Positions 16,765-23,585 of a stretch of DNA of 48,065 nucleotides are shown piece by piece. The notes beneath the pieces are model-generated. The model saw only the letters and a list, made by a program, of their open reading frames with translations, was not told the DNA's origin and made no database searches. This DNA is from Pelagimonas sp. (GTDB lineage Bacteria; Pseudomonadota; Alphaproteobacteria; Rhodobacterales; Rhodobacteraceae): positions 1 to 48,065 of the forward strand of contig JAOASD010000024.1 in NCBI GenBank assembly GCA_025210265.1, given 5' to 3'. How positions within the stretch are numbered: the stretch's first letter is position 1; each line of letters begins with the position of its first letter. The position numbers were made by a program, and so were the translations under genes.

Positions 16765-17766
16765 TCAGATCGACGGTACGGGAAGGTTGCCTTCGACCCG
16801 GTACAGGTTGATCCGGTTGCGGTCCTCTTTTGGCGTCAGGCCAAACGCGTCGCGGTAATGGCGACTGAACAGCCCGGCATTGCCATAGCCCACTGCGGCT
16901 GCGATGTCCTGAATCCGGTCATTGGAATACATCACGATTTGCCGCGCGGCTTTCATGCGCAGGGCGCGGTAATAGCGGCTGGGATTTTGACCGGTGGCCT
17001 TTTTGAAACTGCGTTCCAGATGGCGGGGGGTGATGTTCAGCTGGGCTGCGACCTCGGCCACGGCGATCGGATCGGCCAGATGCTGGGCAAAAATGGCGCT
17101 GGCGCGGGCGACCAGGGCGCTGCCTTCTCCGCGTGCCGTGCCGTCCTGCTGCAGCACGGGCACGGATTGGGCCACCCCGCTTTTGCGCATCATCGGGTGT
17201 TGGAACCAGCAGGCGACCTCGGTTGCGATGGTGTCGTCCAGGGCTGTTTCGACCAGGTGCAGCGCCAGATCAAAGGCGGCCGCCGCGCCCGAGGCGGACA
17301 TGATCCGCCCGCCCCGTTCGATCACCTGGCTGCTGGCCTCGATCTGGGGAAATTCCGCCTGGAACGCGGTTTCGTAACACCAGTGTACGGAGAGGGGGCC
17401 GTCGATCACGACCCCGCTGCGCACCAGGGGAAAGACGCCGCCGCTGATCGCGCCCAGAACCGTGCCATGGCGTGACAGGCGGCGCAGCACCCCGGTAGAG
17501 CGCGCCTGTTCAAACGGGCTGGTTGGGGCGGCCAGCAGCAGCAGATGTGACAGGTCTGGCAGGTTGTCCAATGCGTGATCGGCGTCAAAGGCCACCCCCG
17601 CGCTTGAGATCACCTTGGCCCCGTCTTCGGAAATTAATGCCCAGCTGAACCTTTGCGTGCCCGAAATTTCATTCGCCGCCCGCAGAGGTTCGATGACAGA
17701 GGTGAGGCAGGCCATGGGAAAGCCCGGAAAAATCAGAAATCCGATTTTCAGATCTGCGCCGCTCAT
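16765..17766 (-). CDS. GlxA-family transcriptional regulator (DJ-1/PfpI plus AraC)
   Basis: This 333-residue regulator has an N-terminal DJ-1/PfpI-type domain (about 1-185; LIFPGFPMACLTSVIEPLRAAN) and a C-terminal AraC double helix-turn-helix (about 225-320; LNITPRHLERSFKKATGQNPSRYYRALR and IAAAVGYGNAGLFSRHYRDAFG). Relatives in proteobacteria control catabolism of methylated amines and related nitrogen compounds such as glycine betaine, carnitine or choline. Here it is flanked by mgd and dmm operons and is divergent from an XRE-cupin regulator across a 134-base region with two motifs. A role as activator of the methylated-amine genes is a reasonable inference. The start follows AAGAAGGAAAA on its strand. 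Confidence 0.88.
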   Translation of the reverse strand: MSGADLKIGFLIFPGFPMACLTSVIEPLRAANEISGTQRFSWALISEDGAKVISSAGVAFDADHALDNLPDLSHLLLLAAPTSPFEQARSTGVLRRLSRHGTVLGAISGGVFPLVRSGVVIDGPLSVHWCYETAFQAEFPQIEASSQVIERGGRIMSASGAAAAFDLALHLVETALDDTIATEVACWFQHPMMRKSGVAQSVPVLQQDGTARGEGSALVARASAIFAQHLADPIAVAEVAAQLNITPRHLERSFKKATGQNPSRYYRALRMKAARQIVMYSNDRIQDIAAAVGYGNAGLFSRHYRDAFGLTPKEDRNRINLYRVEGNLPVPSI

Positions 17767-17805
17767 TGGCGTTTTCCTTCTTTTGCCGTCAAATTATCCA
17801 CTGAG

Positions 17806-17815
17806 GGGAAAATTT
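17806..17815 (+). promoter_or_regulatory. GGGAAAATTT motif between the two divergent regulators
   Basis: The exact ten-base string is followed by TTGC. The same string occurs twice between dmmD and amt, and with one mismatch upstream of mgdA. It is a candidate site for a shared regulator of the methylated-amine locus. Confidence 0.45.
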
Positions 17816-17823
17816 TTGCAATT

Positions 17824-17838
17824 GGGTGAAACTCACCC
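17824..17838. promoter_or_regulatory. Inverted repeat, candidate XRE operator
   Basis: GGGTGA and TCACCC are perfect 6-base arms around AAC, 62 bases upstream of the XRE-cupin start and also upstream of the divergent GlxA-type gene. Position and symmetry suggest autoregulation. Confidence 0.45.
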
Positions 17839-17900
17839 TAGTCTTGTAACAGGCGGGGTCTTTACCCTCGCGACAGAACGGGGCAAGTGAACAGGGACCG

Positions 17901-18548
17901 ATGGGTAGTGTGAAGAGCAAACCGGTGAAACTGACGCAAGATCCGCACGCAGCAAGTACTGATGAACGGGAAAAGGTACTGGAGGTGGCCATTGGCCGCG
18001 AGGTGCGTGCGCATCGAAAACAGCAAAACATCACGGTTGCCGAAATGGCCCGCCTGACGGACCTGTCCATCGGGATGCTGTCCAAGATCGAGAATGGCAA
18101 CACCTCGCCGTCGCTGACCACGCTACAAACGCTGGCCAAGGCGCTGTCTGTGCCCCTGACCTCGTTTTTCAAAGGCTACGAGGAACGGCGCGAGGCGGTG
18201 CATACCCGCGCCGGCGAAGGGGTGGAGATCGAGCGCGCGGGCACCCGCGCCGGGCATCAATACAATCTGCTGGGCCATATCGGTGCGAACTCCAGTGGGG
18301 TGATCGTCGAACCCTATCTGATCACGCTGAAATCCGATGCGGACACGTTCAAAACCTTTCAGCATGACGGGATTGAAATGATCTATATGCTGGTGGGCGA
18401 GGTCGATTACCGCCATGGCAATGAGATCTACAATCTGACGCCGGGCGACACGCTGTTCTTTGACGCGGATGCGCCGCATGGGCCAGAGAAATTGGTCACT
18501 CTGCCCGCGCGCTACCTGTCGATCATCAGCTACCCGGCCAAGGGCTGA
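17901..18548 (+). CDS. XRE-family regulator with cupin domain
   Basis: The 215-residue product has an N-terminal XRE helix-turn-helix (about residues 32-88; VAEMARLTDLSIGMLSKIENGNTSPSLTTLQTLAKALSV) and a C-terminal cupin sensor domain (about 110-210; LVGEVDYRHGNEIYNLTPGDTLFFDADAPHGPE). Proteins of this layout regulate amino-acid, polyamine and one-carbon catabolic genes and sense a small ligand with the cupin. AGGGA precedes the ATG. It is divergent from the GlxA-type regulator and stands between mgd and dmm, so it probably acts on this locus. Its 3' end is convergent with the HigA antitoxin gene, only 12 bases away, with no evident terminator between them. Confidence 0.88.
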   Translation: MGSVKSKPVKLTQDPHAASTDEREKVLEVAIGREVRAHRKQQNITVAEMARLTDLSIGMLSKIENGNTSPSLTTLQTLAKALSVPLTSFFKGYEERREAVHTRAGEGVEIERAGTRAGHQYNLLGHIGANSSGVIVEPYLITLKSDADTFKTFQHDGIEMIYMLVGEVDYRHGNEIYNLTPGDTLFFDADAPHGPEKLVTLPARYLSIISYPAKG

Positions 18549-18560
18549 GCCGGGGCGTTC

Positions 18561-18848
18561 TTACGCAACCAGCGGTTCGATCCCGGACAGATCCACCTCG
18601 CGCGTGGCGCGGGCCATGTCGAAATTCAGCTGCAAGTTCATCCAATAGGCAGGGGTTGTGCCAAAGGCGCGGGCCAGCCGCAGTGCCGTGTCAGGCGTCA
18701 CCCCAGTGCTGCCCTTGATCAGCCGTTCGATCCGGGTGCGCGGCACATTCAGCCGACGTGCCAGCGTGATCGCGCTGATGCCCAGCGGATCCAGATACAA
18801 TTCTTTCAGCACCTCACCGGGGTGCAGCGGATCTGTTAACAGGCTCAT
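18561..18848 (-). CDS. higA: HigA-type antitoxin
   Basis: The 95-residue product is an XRE helix-turn-helix protein of the HigA/VapI type, with the family opening HPGEVLKELYLDPLGIS and helix-turn-helix NVPRTRIERLIKG, followed by TALRLARAFGTTPAYWMNLQ. It should bind the HigB toxin and repress the pair through the operator upstream of higB. The order toxin-then-antitoxin, with 21 bases between, is typical of higBA. It sits between the XRE-cupin regulator and the dmm operon and has no obvious link to amine metabolism. Confidence 0.9.
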   Translation of the reverse strand: MSLLTDPLHPGEVLKELYLDPLGISAITLARRLNVPRTRIERLIKGSTGVTPDTALRLARAFGTTPAYWMNLQLNFDMARATREVDLSGIEPLVA

Positions 18849-18869
18849 GATGCCCTCCCCTTTAACGGC

Positions 18870-19151
18870 TTAGTGATAATCGACAATTTCCACATCCGCC
18901 GGGCCGTTTTCTGTCCAGACAAAGCAGATGCGCCATTGCTGATTGATGCGCACGGAATGCTGGCCGATACGATCGCCACGCAACTCCTCCAGATGATTGC
19001 CCGGAGGAAAGCGCAGATCTTCGATCACAACAGCCGCATCCAGCGCCGACAACATGGCCCGCGTCCGCTTCACCAAAGTCGCGGGAAACCCCTTGCCGTA
19101 TGTGCCCTGCATGGCCTGTGCGGCGCGCTTGCCCTTGGTGCTCTGGATCAT
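18870..19151 (-). CDS. higB: HigB-type mRNA interferase toxin
   Basis: This 93-residue RelE/HigB-superfamily protein has the family stretches LRFPPGNHLEELRGDRIGQHSVRIN and QWRICFVW...ADVEIVDYH near the C terminus. Such toxins cleave mRNA at the ribosome and are neutralised by the cognate HigA encoded directly downstream. A longer frame starting at 19179 exists, but the ATG at 19151 lies just after the operator and promoter and gives the usual length. The window shows no inverted repeats of a mobile element around the pair, but its placement inside a metabolic locus suggests insertion. Confidence 0.9.
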   Translation of the reverse strand: MIQSTKGKRAAQAMQGTYGKGFPATLVKRTRAMLSALDAAVVIEDLRFPPGNHLEELRGDRIGQHSVRINQQWRICFVWTENGPADVEIVDYH

Positions 19152-19158
19152 GATGGAT

Positions 19159-19196
19159 ATGTATCATAGGCAGATACATGTGTCAAGGTATGATAC
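19159..19196 (-). promoter_or_regulatory. higBA promoter and operator
   Basis: On the minus strand TTGACA (complement of 19181-19186) is followed after 17 bases by TACATA, a plausible promoter. Overlapping it are ATGTATC/GATACAT (19159-19165 and 19173-19179) and GTATCATA/TATGATAC (19161-19168 and 19189-19196), which suit repression by HigA. Confidence 0.65.
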
Positions 19197-19234
19197 AAAT
19201 GAAACAGCCCTCTGTCGGGGAAACAGAGGGCTGT
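19195..19234 (-). terminator. Terminator of the dmm operon
   Basis: ACAGCCCTCTGT (19204-19215) and ACAGAGGGCTGT (19223-19234) form a perfect 12-bp stem with a 7-base loop. On the minus strand it is followed by TTCATTTGT, 23 bases after the dmmC stop. Confidence 0.8.
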
Positions 19235-19256
19235 CGGGCAGGCTGAGCTGTGCAGG

Positions 19257-20324
19257 TTATTTCTGCAGCGGCGGCTCCGTTTCCAGATCCGGCCAGATGC
19301 CGGGCGAGGTCGGCTGACCATCGTCAAACTGGCTGAGGTAATCCAGCATCATCGGACGGTTGTCGATGAACCCTTTGTAGGTTGCCAGTTCCTCGGGCAG
19401 ATCGCGGATCACGCGGTGCAGGCGACGGCCCCATTTCGGCACGGTCACGATGTCCTGAAACGCGATCAGATAGCAGCGGATCGGGAACAGCAGCGCATTC
19501 GAGCGCGGCAGGCGATAGAAGGTCTGCAGCTCGACCCGCAGATGCTGTTTCGAGCCAAGGTTTTCGGGCGTCAGACCGGTCTTTTGGATGCCCCATTTGT
19601 GGTAGTTCTCCGGGCTGGTATCCAGCAGCGGATTCACCGTCATGGTCCAGTTCAGACGCCGCGCGGGCGCGCCCTGTTGAATGTTCAGCAGGAATTTCAG
19701 CGCGCGCTTGAAAATCCCCATCTCATGGGCCAGCGGCACCGGCGCGTGCCATTCGAAAAAGTTCATGCCGATGTCGAAATCCAGGCTCCAATCCGCCTGG
19801 GTTGTCACCATGCCCGCATCCATCCACAGCATGTCATCGCGCTGATCCAGCACCGCGTAATCGCCCTGCGCCTGGCGGGTGATATATTCCAGCGGGCCAC
19901 AGGGCAGCGTGGTTTCATCGAGGAAGGTGAACTTGTGATCAATCCCCATGGGTTTGTTGATCCAGTGCCACTGGTCCCCATCGCGATGCAGTTCGAACAG
20001 ATCCGGGTAATCCTCGGATTTGCTGACCATGATCAGTTCCAGCGTGTCCCAACCGGCCAGCGTCATATGCGGCAGGGATTGGCAGCGCAGCGGATCATCG
20101 GCCAACACCTGCGCGCGGTCCTTCATTTCCGACACGTAATGTTCGTCCACATCGAACCGCTTTTCATAGACCGAGCCCTTGGGCCCGCCCCGGTGCTGTT
20201 CCATGTTCACGGAATACATGTAGCTGTCTTCGTGGAACGGAAAGGGGAACCGCTTGATCGCCCAATCCGAATTGCGGAAAGAATAATCGTCGCGGAAGGT
20301 CTCTTCGTTGAATTGAATGGTCAT
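19257..20324 (-). CDS. dmmC: Dimethylamine monooxygenase, haem-dependent oxidative N-demethylase subunit
   Basis: The 355-residue product (about 41-42 kDa) matches the DUF3445 / haem-dependent oxidative N-demethylase family, with segments such as FPFHEDSYMYSVNMEQ, RLNWTMTVNPLLDT and LRVELQTFYRLPRSNALLFPIRCY. In the family this is the catalytic haem subunit that hydroxylates dimethylamine, giving methylamine and formaldehyde. It is last in the operon dmmD-dmmA-dmmB-dmmC, 12 bases after dmmB, with GAGG before its ATG. The three subunit sizes here (about 42, 36 and 22 kDa) fit the three-subunit enzyme described from Pseudomonas. The letter assignment follows the operon order used for Roseobacter genes. 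Confidence 0.88.
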   Translation of the reverse strand: MTIQFNEETFRDDYSFRNSDWAIKRFPFPFHEDSYMYSVNMEQHRGGPKGSVYEKRFDVDEHYVSEMKDRAQVLADDPLRCQSLPHMTLAGWDTLELIMVSKSEDYPDLFELHRDGDQWHWINKPMGIDHKFTFLDETTLPCGPLEYITRQAQGDYAVLDQRDDMLWMDAGMVTTQADWSLDFDIGMNFFEWHAPVPLAHEMGIFKRALKFLLNIQQGAPARRLNWTMTVNPLLDTSPENYHKWGIQKTGLTPENLGSKQHLRVELQTFYRLPRSNALLFPIRCYLIAFQDIVTVPKWGRRLHRVIRDLPEELATYKGFIDNRPMMLDYLSQFDDGQPTSPGIWPDLETEPPLQK

Positions 20325-20336
20325 CTTGGCCCCTCC

Positions 20337-21323
20337 TTAGCGGTCCAGAACCAGCGACTTACCGATGAAACGGCTGACGCAGGGCATGATTTTCTTGCCC
20401 GAGGCATGGTCTTCGTCCTCAAGCCAGTGATCGCGGTGGATAAAATCCCCATCGCTTTCGACCACATCGGTTTCGCATTGGCCGCAGGCCCCGCCCCGGC
20501 ACAGGAACGGCGCATCAACGCCACAGCGTTCCATCGCCTCCAGCAGGCTTTCGTTTTCGCCCACATCAATGGTGATGTCCGATTTGCACAGGCGCACCTG
20601 GAACGGTTTGCCGGGCTGAGGCGCAAGGAATTCCTCGGAATGGACGTTGTCTTCGGGCCAGCCATGGTCTGTCGCGGTGTCGTGCACCCATTTGATCATG
20701 CCCGTCGGGCCACAAACATAGGCATGAGTGCCCAGAGGCTGCCCGTCCAGCAAGTTCGCCAGGTCGATCGCCTCGCCCGCGCTGTCATGATAGACATGCA
20801 CATTGGCGGGATGTTTGGATTTCAGCTCATCGGCGTAGCTGGCCAGTTCGGGCGAGCGCGCGGCGTAATGCAGCTCCCAATGGCCGTTTGACCGCTCAAG
20901 CTGGGCAATCATCGCCATGAAAGGCGTGATGCCGATGCCACCAGCGAAAAAGATGTGCTTGCGCGCGCGCAGGTCCAGCGCGAACAGGTTGACCGGATAG
21001 GTGATCACCATGTGATCGCCCTCGGACACGTTGTTATGCATGAACAGCGACCCGCCCCGTCCCTGATCATCGCGGCGCACGGACACCGCATAGGTCGAGG
21101 TATCCGCCGGATCGGACATCAGCGAATAGGGGTTCAGCCGGGTGCGGCCCTCGTCCTGCATTTCCACAACCGTATGGGCGCCTGCGGAAAAGGGCGGGAA
21201 ATCCTGACCATCGGTGCGTTTAAATTCGAACCGGGTGACAAGCTCGTTCAGAGGCACAACGGCGCTGACCACAACGTCCAGCTTTTCGGCGCCTGCCTTG
21301 GCTTTCTGGGGTGCTGCGCTCAT
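20337..21323 (-). CDS. dmmB: Dimethylamine monooxygenase reductase subunit
   Basis: This 328-residue oxidoreductase of the PDR/VanB type supplies electrons to the haem subunit. Its layout is an FMN/FAD-binding barrel (about 15-110; NPYSLMSDP), an NAD-binding domain (about 115-230; FFAGGIGITPFMAMI, YVCGPTGM) and a C-terminal plant-type 2Fe-2S ferredoxin domain (about 240-328) with the ligands in CRGGACGQC and a later Cys. The start at 21323 overlaps the dmmA stop as ATGA; the same frame stays open upstream to 22130, but that extension has no support and overlaps dmmA. It is translationally coupled to dmmA and 12 bases from dmmC. Confidence 0.9.
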   Translation of the reverse strand: MSAAPQKAKAGAEKLDVVVSAVVPLNELVTRFEFKRTDGQDFPPFSAGAHTVVEMQDEGRTRLNPYSLMSDPADTSTYAVSVRRDDQGRGGSLFMHNNVSEGDHMVITYPVNLFALDLRARKHIFFAGGIGITPFMAMIAQLERSNGHWELHYAARSPELASYADELKSKHPANVHVYHDSAGEAIDLANLLDGQPLGTHAYVCGPTGMIKWVHDTATDHGWPEDNVHSEEFLAPQPGKPFQVRLCKSDITIDVGENESLLEAMERCGVDAPFLCRGGACGQCETDVVESDGDFIHRDHWLEDEDHASGKKIMPCVSRFIGKSLVLDR

Positions 21324-21928
21324 TTGTAAAGCTCCACGGGTTCGGGGACATTTCCGGGATCTTCGGCGTCGATGCACACGCCCTGAAAGGCGGCCAGACG
21401 GCGCGAATAGTGATCCCGCACGAACAGGTTCAGCCCGCAATGGGAACAGACAAACGGGTCTGTCATCACGTCTTCGGTGATGCCTTTGCAATGCACACAT
21501 TGCATCCGCCGGGCGACCGATCCGCGATGTTCGGTCTGGATCGCGGTATGGGGGATGCCTGCGCCGGTGGCTTCGTTCATGGCCTGACCCATCAGGCCCT
21601 CGGTGCCAGCCAGATAGACCTGCAGGCCCATATGCGCCTGTCCCAGAACGTGGCGGATGCGCTGGGTCGCGGCGGCAAAGCTGGGCCCGACATAGAGCTG
21701 CGCGGGCCCTTTGGCGCGCAGTTTGTCGACATAGGTGTCGCCGGTGTCTTTGGGAATATAGATGATATGGCTTTTCGCCATGATGCCGTCGTCTTGCGCG
21801 GCGAGGTCCAGCAACGCCTCGGCACCTTCGGCGTCGGCGATCATCAGATGCGCCTTGCCCGGTCGTGGCGCGAGCGTGCCGTAGGTCGGGCGGCTCGTAA
21901 TGCTTTCCGGAAAGTTGAATTTGGACAT
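21320..21928 (-). CDS. dmmA: Dimethylamine monooxygenase small subunit, zinc-ribbon end
   Basis: The 202-residue product (about 22 kDa) matches the DmmA family. The N-terminal part (about 10-145) resembles an NAD-binding-like fold (LMIADAEGAEALLDL, YLAGTEGLMGQAM). The C-terminal part carries two CxxC pairs in CVHCKG and CSHCGL, spaced by 14 residues, a zinc-ribbon or rubredoxin-like site. The subunit is required for dimethylamine oxidation in the family; its exact biochemical role is not evident from sequence. It follows dmmD after an 81-base gap containing a strong hairpin, so it may be expressed at a different level from dmmD. Confidence 0.85.
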   Translation of the reverse strand: MSKFNFPESITSRPTYGTLAPRPGKAHLMIADAEGAEALLDLAAQDDGIMAKSHIIYIPKDTGDTYVDKLRAKGPAQLYVGPSFAAATQRIRHVLGQAHMGLQVYLAGTEGLMGQAMNEATGAGIPHTAIQTEHRGSVARRMQCVHCKGITEDVMTDPFVCSHCGLNLFVRDHYSRRLAAFQGVCIDAEDPGNVPEPVELYK

Positions 21929-21963
21929 CGTCCGAGGGTCTCCGTTGACTGCGCGTTTCCGTG

Positions 21964-21993
21964 GAAAGAAAGGGGTGCCCGGCTGGGCACCCC
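21964..21993 (-). terminator. Intra-operon hairpin between dmmD and dmmA
   Basis: GGGGTGCCC (21972-21980) and GGGCACCCC (21985-21993) form a perfect 9-bp stem with a 4-base loop. On the minus strand TTTCTTTC follows, so it can act as a partial terminator or mRNA stabiliser within dmmDABC. Confidence 0.6.
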
Positions 21994-22009
21994 GCTTTGG
22001 TTGCGCGGA

Positions 22010-23155
22010 TCAGCCCTTGGCGGTGCGGATCGCCTTGTCTTTGTCGTAGAAGGGCATTTCCTCGGCGACACAGGGGATTTCGGTCCCGTCTTCGTTGCGC
22101 ACGGTTAGCGCAGTGCCCGGCACGGCGCAATCGACCGGCATCCGTGCGATGCCGACATTGTGGCCGTGCAGATCCGAATTCATGCCAAAGGTGACAACGC
22201 CGACCTCTTTGCCATCCTGCAGCAGGGCCGCGCCTTCGCCCGCCGGGGTCGTGCCTTCAAGACGCACACCGTAGATCTTGAAGCGTTCCTTGCCCTGCAT
22301 CGCATAATGGTTTTCTGCGCCGCGGAACCCGGTCTTGCCGGGGCTGACGGTGAAGTCCAGACCCAGTTCCCACAGCGAATCGCCACAGGCCGAGTTCGAG
22401 AACGGATAGGTTTCGGAATTGTCGCCGGGATAGAACAGCAGGTAGCTTTCAGTGCGCAGCAGATCCAGTGTCGAGAACTGAACCGGGACGATGCCCATAT
22501 CAGCACCATCCTCAAGAATCGCATCCCACAGATCGACCGCGTGGCGACCTTCGCAGAAGATTTCATAGCCGCGCTCGCCGGTATACCCGGTCCGGGAAAT
22601 CATCACCGGCTTGCCGAACAGCTTGGTCTGCATGATGCCGAAATAGGCCAGGTCACGGATGCCCGGCACGTGCTTTGCCAGGAAGTCCACAGCCACCGGA
22701 CCCTGCAGCGACATATCGTGCAGATCGTCGTCAAACAGCATGGTGACATTCTTGCCAAATGCCGCCTGTGCAAGGCTTTCATGGCCGGTACCGGTACCGT
22801 GAACCAGCAGCCAGTTGTTCACGGACAGGCGATAGATCACGCAGTCATCAATGAACATGCCGCGGTCATCCAGCATCGAGGCATAGACCGCGCGGCCGGG
22901 CATGATCTTGTCGACATTGCGGGTGGTGGCGCGGTCGATCACGGCGGCAGCATGGGGGCCGCTAAGGTGGATTTTCTTCAGGCCGGATACATCCATCAGC
23001 CCGGCCTTGGTGCGCACCGCCTCATAGTCGGCTTTGGCGCGTTCATCGGTGGTGTCATAGAACCAGGCGGTCCCCATGCCGTTCCAATCTTCCAGCTCGC
23101 CGCCAATTTCTGCGTGGCGCTGTGCCAGGGCGGAACTGCGATAGATGATGGCCAT
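22010..23155 (-). CDS. dmmD: GcvT-like folate-dependent protein of dimethylamine oxidation
   Basis: This 381-residue member of the aminomethyltransferase (GcvT) family has the folate-fold signatures GLMDVSGLKKIHLSG (about 52-66), LHDMSLQGPVAVDFL and the conserved RTGYTGERGYEIFC (about 193-206). In methylated-amine operons of this kind the partner is thought to capture formaldehyde released by the monooxygenase onto tetrahydrofolate, forming 5,10-methylenetetrahydrofolate. It is first in dmmDABC and faces amt across a 430-base region rich in motifs. The ATG at 23155 has AGGGAGAG eight bases upstream on its strand. Some related genes are annotated as glycine cleavage T protein, but no gcvH/gcvP is nearby. 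Confidence 0.88.
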   Translation of the reverse strand: MAIIYRSSALAQRHAEIGGELEDWNGMGTAWFYDTTDERAKADYEAVRTKAGLMDVSGLKKIHLSGPHAAAVIDRATTRNVDKIMPGRAVYASMLDDRGMFIDDCVIYRLSVNNWLLVHGTGTGHESLAQAAFGKNVTMLFDDDLHDMSLQGPVAVDFLAKHVPGIRDLAYFGIMQTKLFGKPVMISRTGYTGERGYEIFCEGRHAVDLWDAILEDGADMGIVPVQFSTLDLLRTESYLLFYPGDNSETYPFSNSACGDSLWELGLDFTVSPGKTGFRGAENHYAMQGKERFKIYGVRLEGTTPAGEGAALLQDGKEVGVVTFGMNSDLHGHNVGIARMPVDCAVPGTALTVRNEDGTEIPCVAEEMPFYDKDKAIRTAKG

Positions 23156-23245
23156 TTTACTCTCCCTAGTGGTCTGTTCGTTGGACCATAGTCAGACCGA
23201 TGTTGAACCAAAAATCAACACCTCTGTGCAAATAGATTTCCTGTT

Positions 23246-23255
23246 GGGAAAATTT
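23246..23255 (+). promoter_or_regulatory. GGGAAAATTT motif, dmmD-proximal copy
   Basis: Exact copy followed by TGCGC, 90 bases upstream of dmmD. See the copies at 17806 and 23512. Confidence 0.45.
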
Positions 23256-23511
23256 TGCGCTGCAGCATTGGGCAATGCGCTGTGAAATTAGGCATAATTT
23301 CTGGCGCGGCAGGCCAGATTGCGGCGCTTTGTCCGCCTTGGGAGCGCAGTGCCACCAGGCCGAATCCGGGGCTAAGCCGTGCCGGACATTACAAATTGGT
23401 CCCCCAGAGGGGTCCAGATTTGAACCAATATGCCCACCCGTCAAGCCCCCGCACAGCGCCGCCCAAAGAATAAGCGGAAATTATGCCCAGCATACAAAAA
23501 TGTTGACAGAC

Positions 23512-23521
23512 GGGAAAATTT
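23512..23521 (+). promoter_or_regulatory. GGGAAAATTT motif, amt-proximal copy
   Basis: Exact copy followed by ACGCC, directly after a TTGACA, 64 bases upstream of amt. Confidence 0.45.
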
Positions 23522-23585
23522 ACGCCCCGCTGTAAGAAAAAAAATTTACCTACAATAAAATGTCCAATCAAACAGGGAGAGTTCG

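Larger units (their letters stand above)
23156..23585. promoter_or_regulatory. Divergent promoter region dmmD / amt
   Basis: This 430-base stretch has no gene. It is AT-rich at both ends, where the promoters should lie. It contains two copies of GGGAAAATTT (23246-23255 and 23512-23521) and an imperfect palindrome at 23397-23416 (TGGTCCCC, four bases, GGGGTCCA; one mismatched pair). It also has a TTGACA at 23504 and a TACAAT at 23551-23556 that could be the amt -10 box, with no matching -35. I looked for a sigma-54 site, common for nitrogen-controlled amt genes, and found none with correct spacing. Confidence 0.55.

Noticed and set aside
20337-22130. A single 597-residue reading of dmmB with a long N-terminal extension
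   Set aside because: The extra 269 residues overlap dmmA in another frame, are low-complexity in Arg and have no domain. The ATG at 21323 overlapping the dmmA stop gives the normal reductase.
23156-23585. Sigma-54 promoter for amt
   Set aside because: GG and GC elements such as those around 23303-23323 have the wrong spacing for -24/-12; no proper site was found on either strand.
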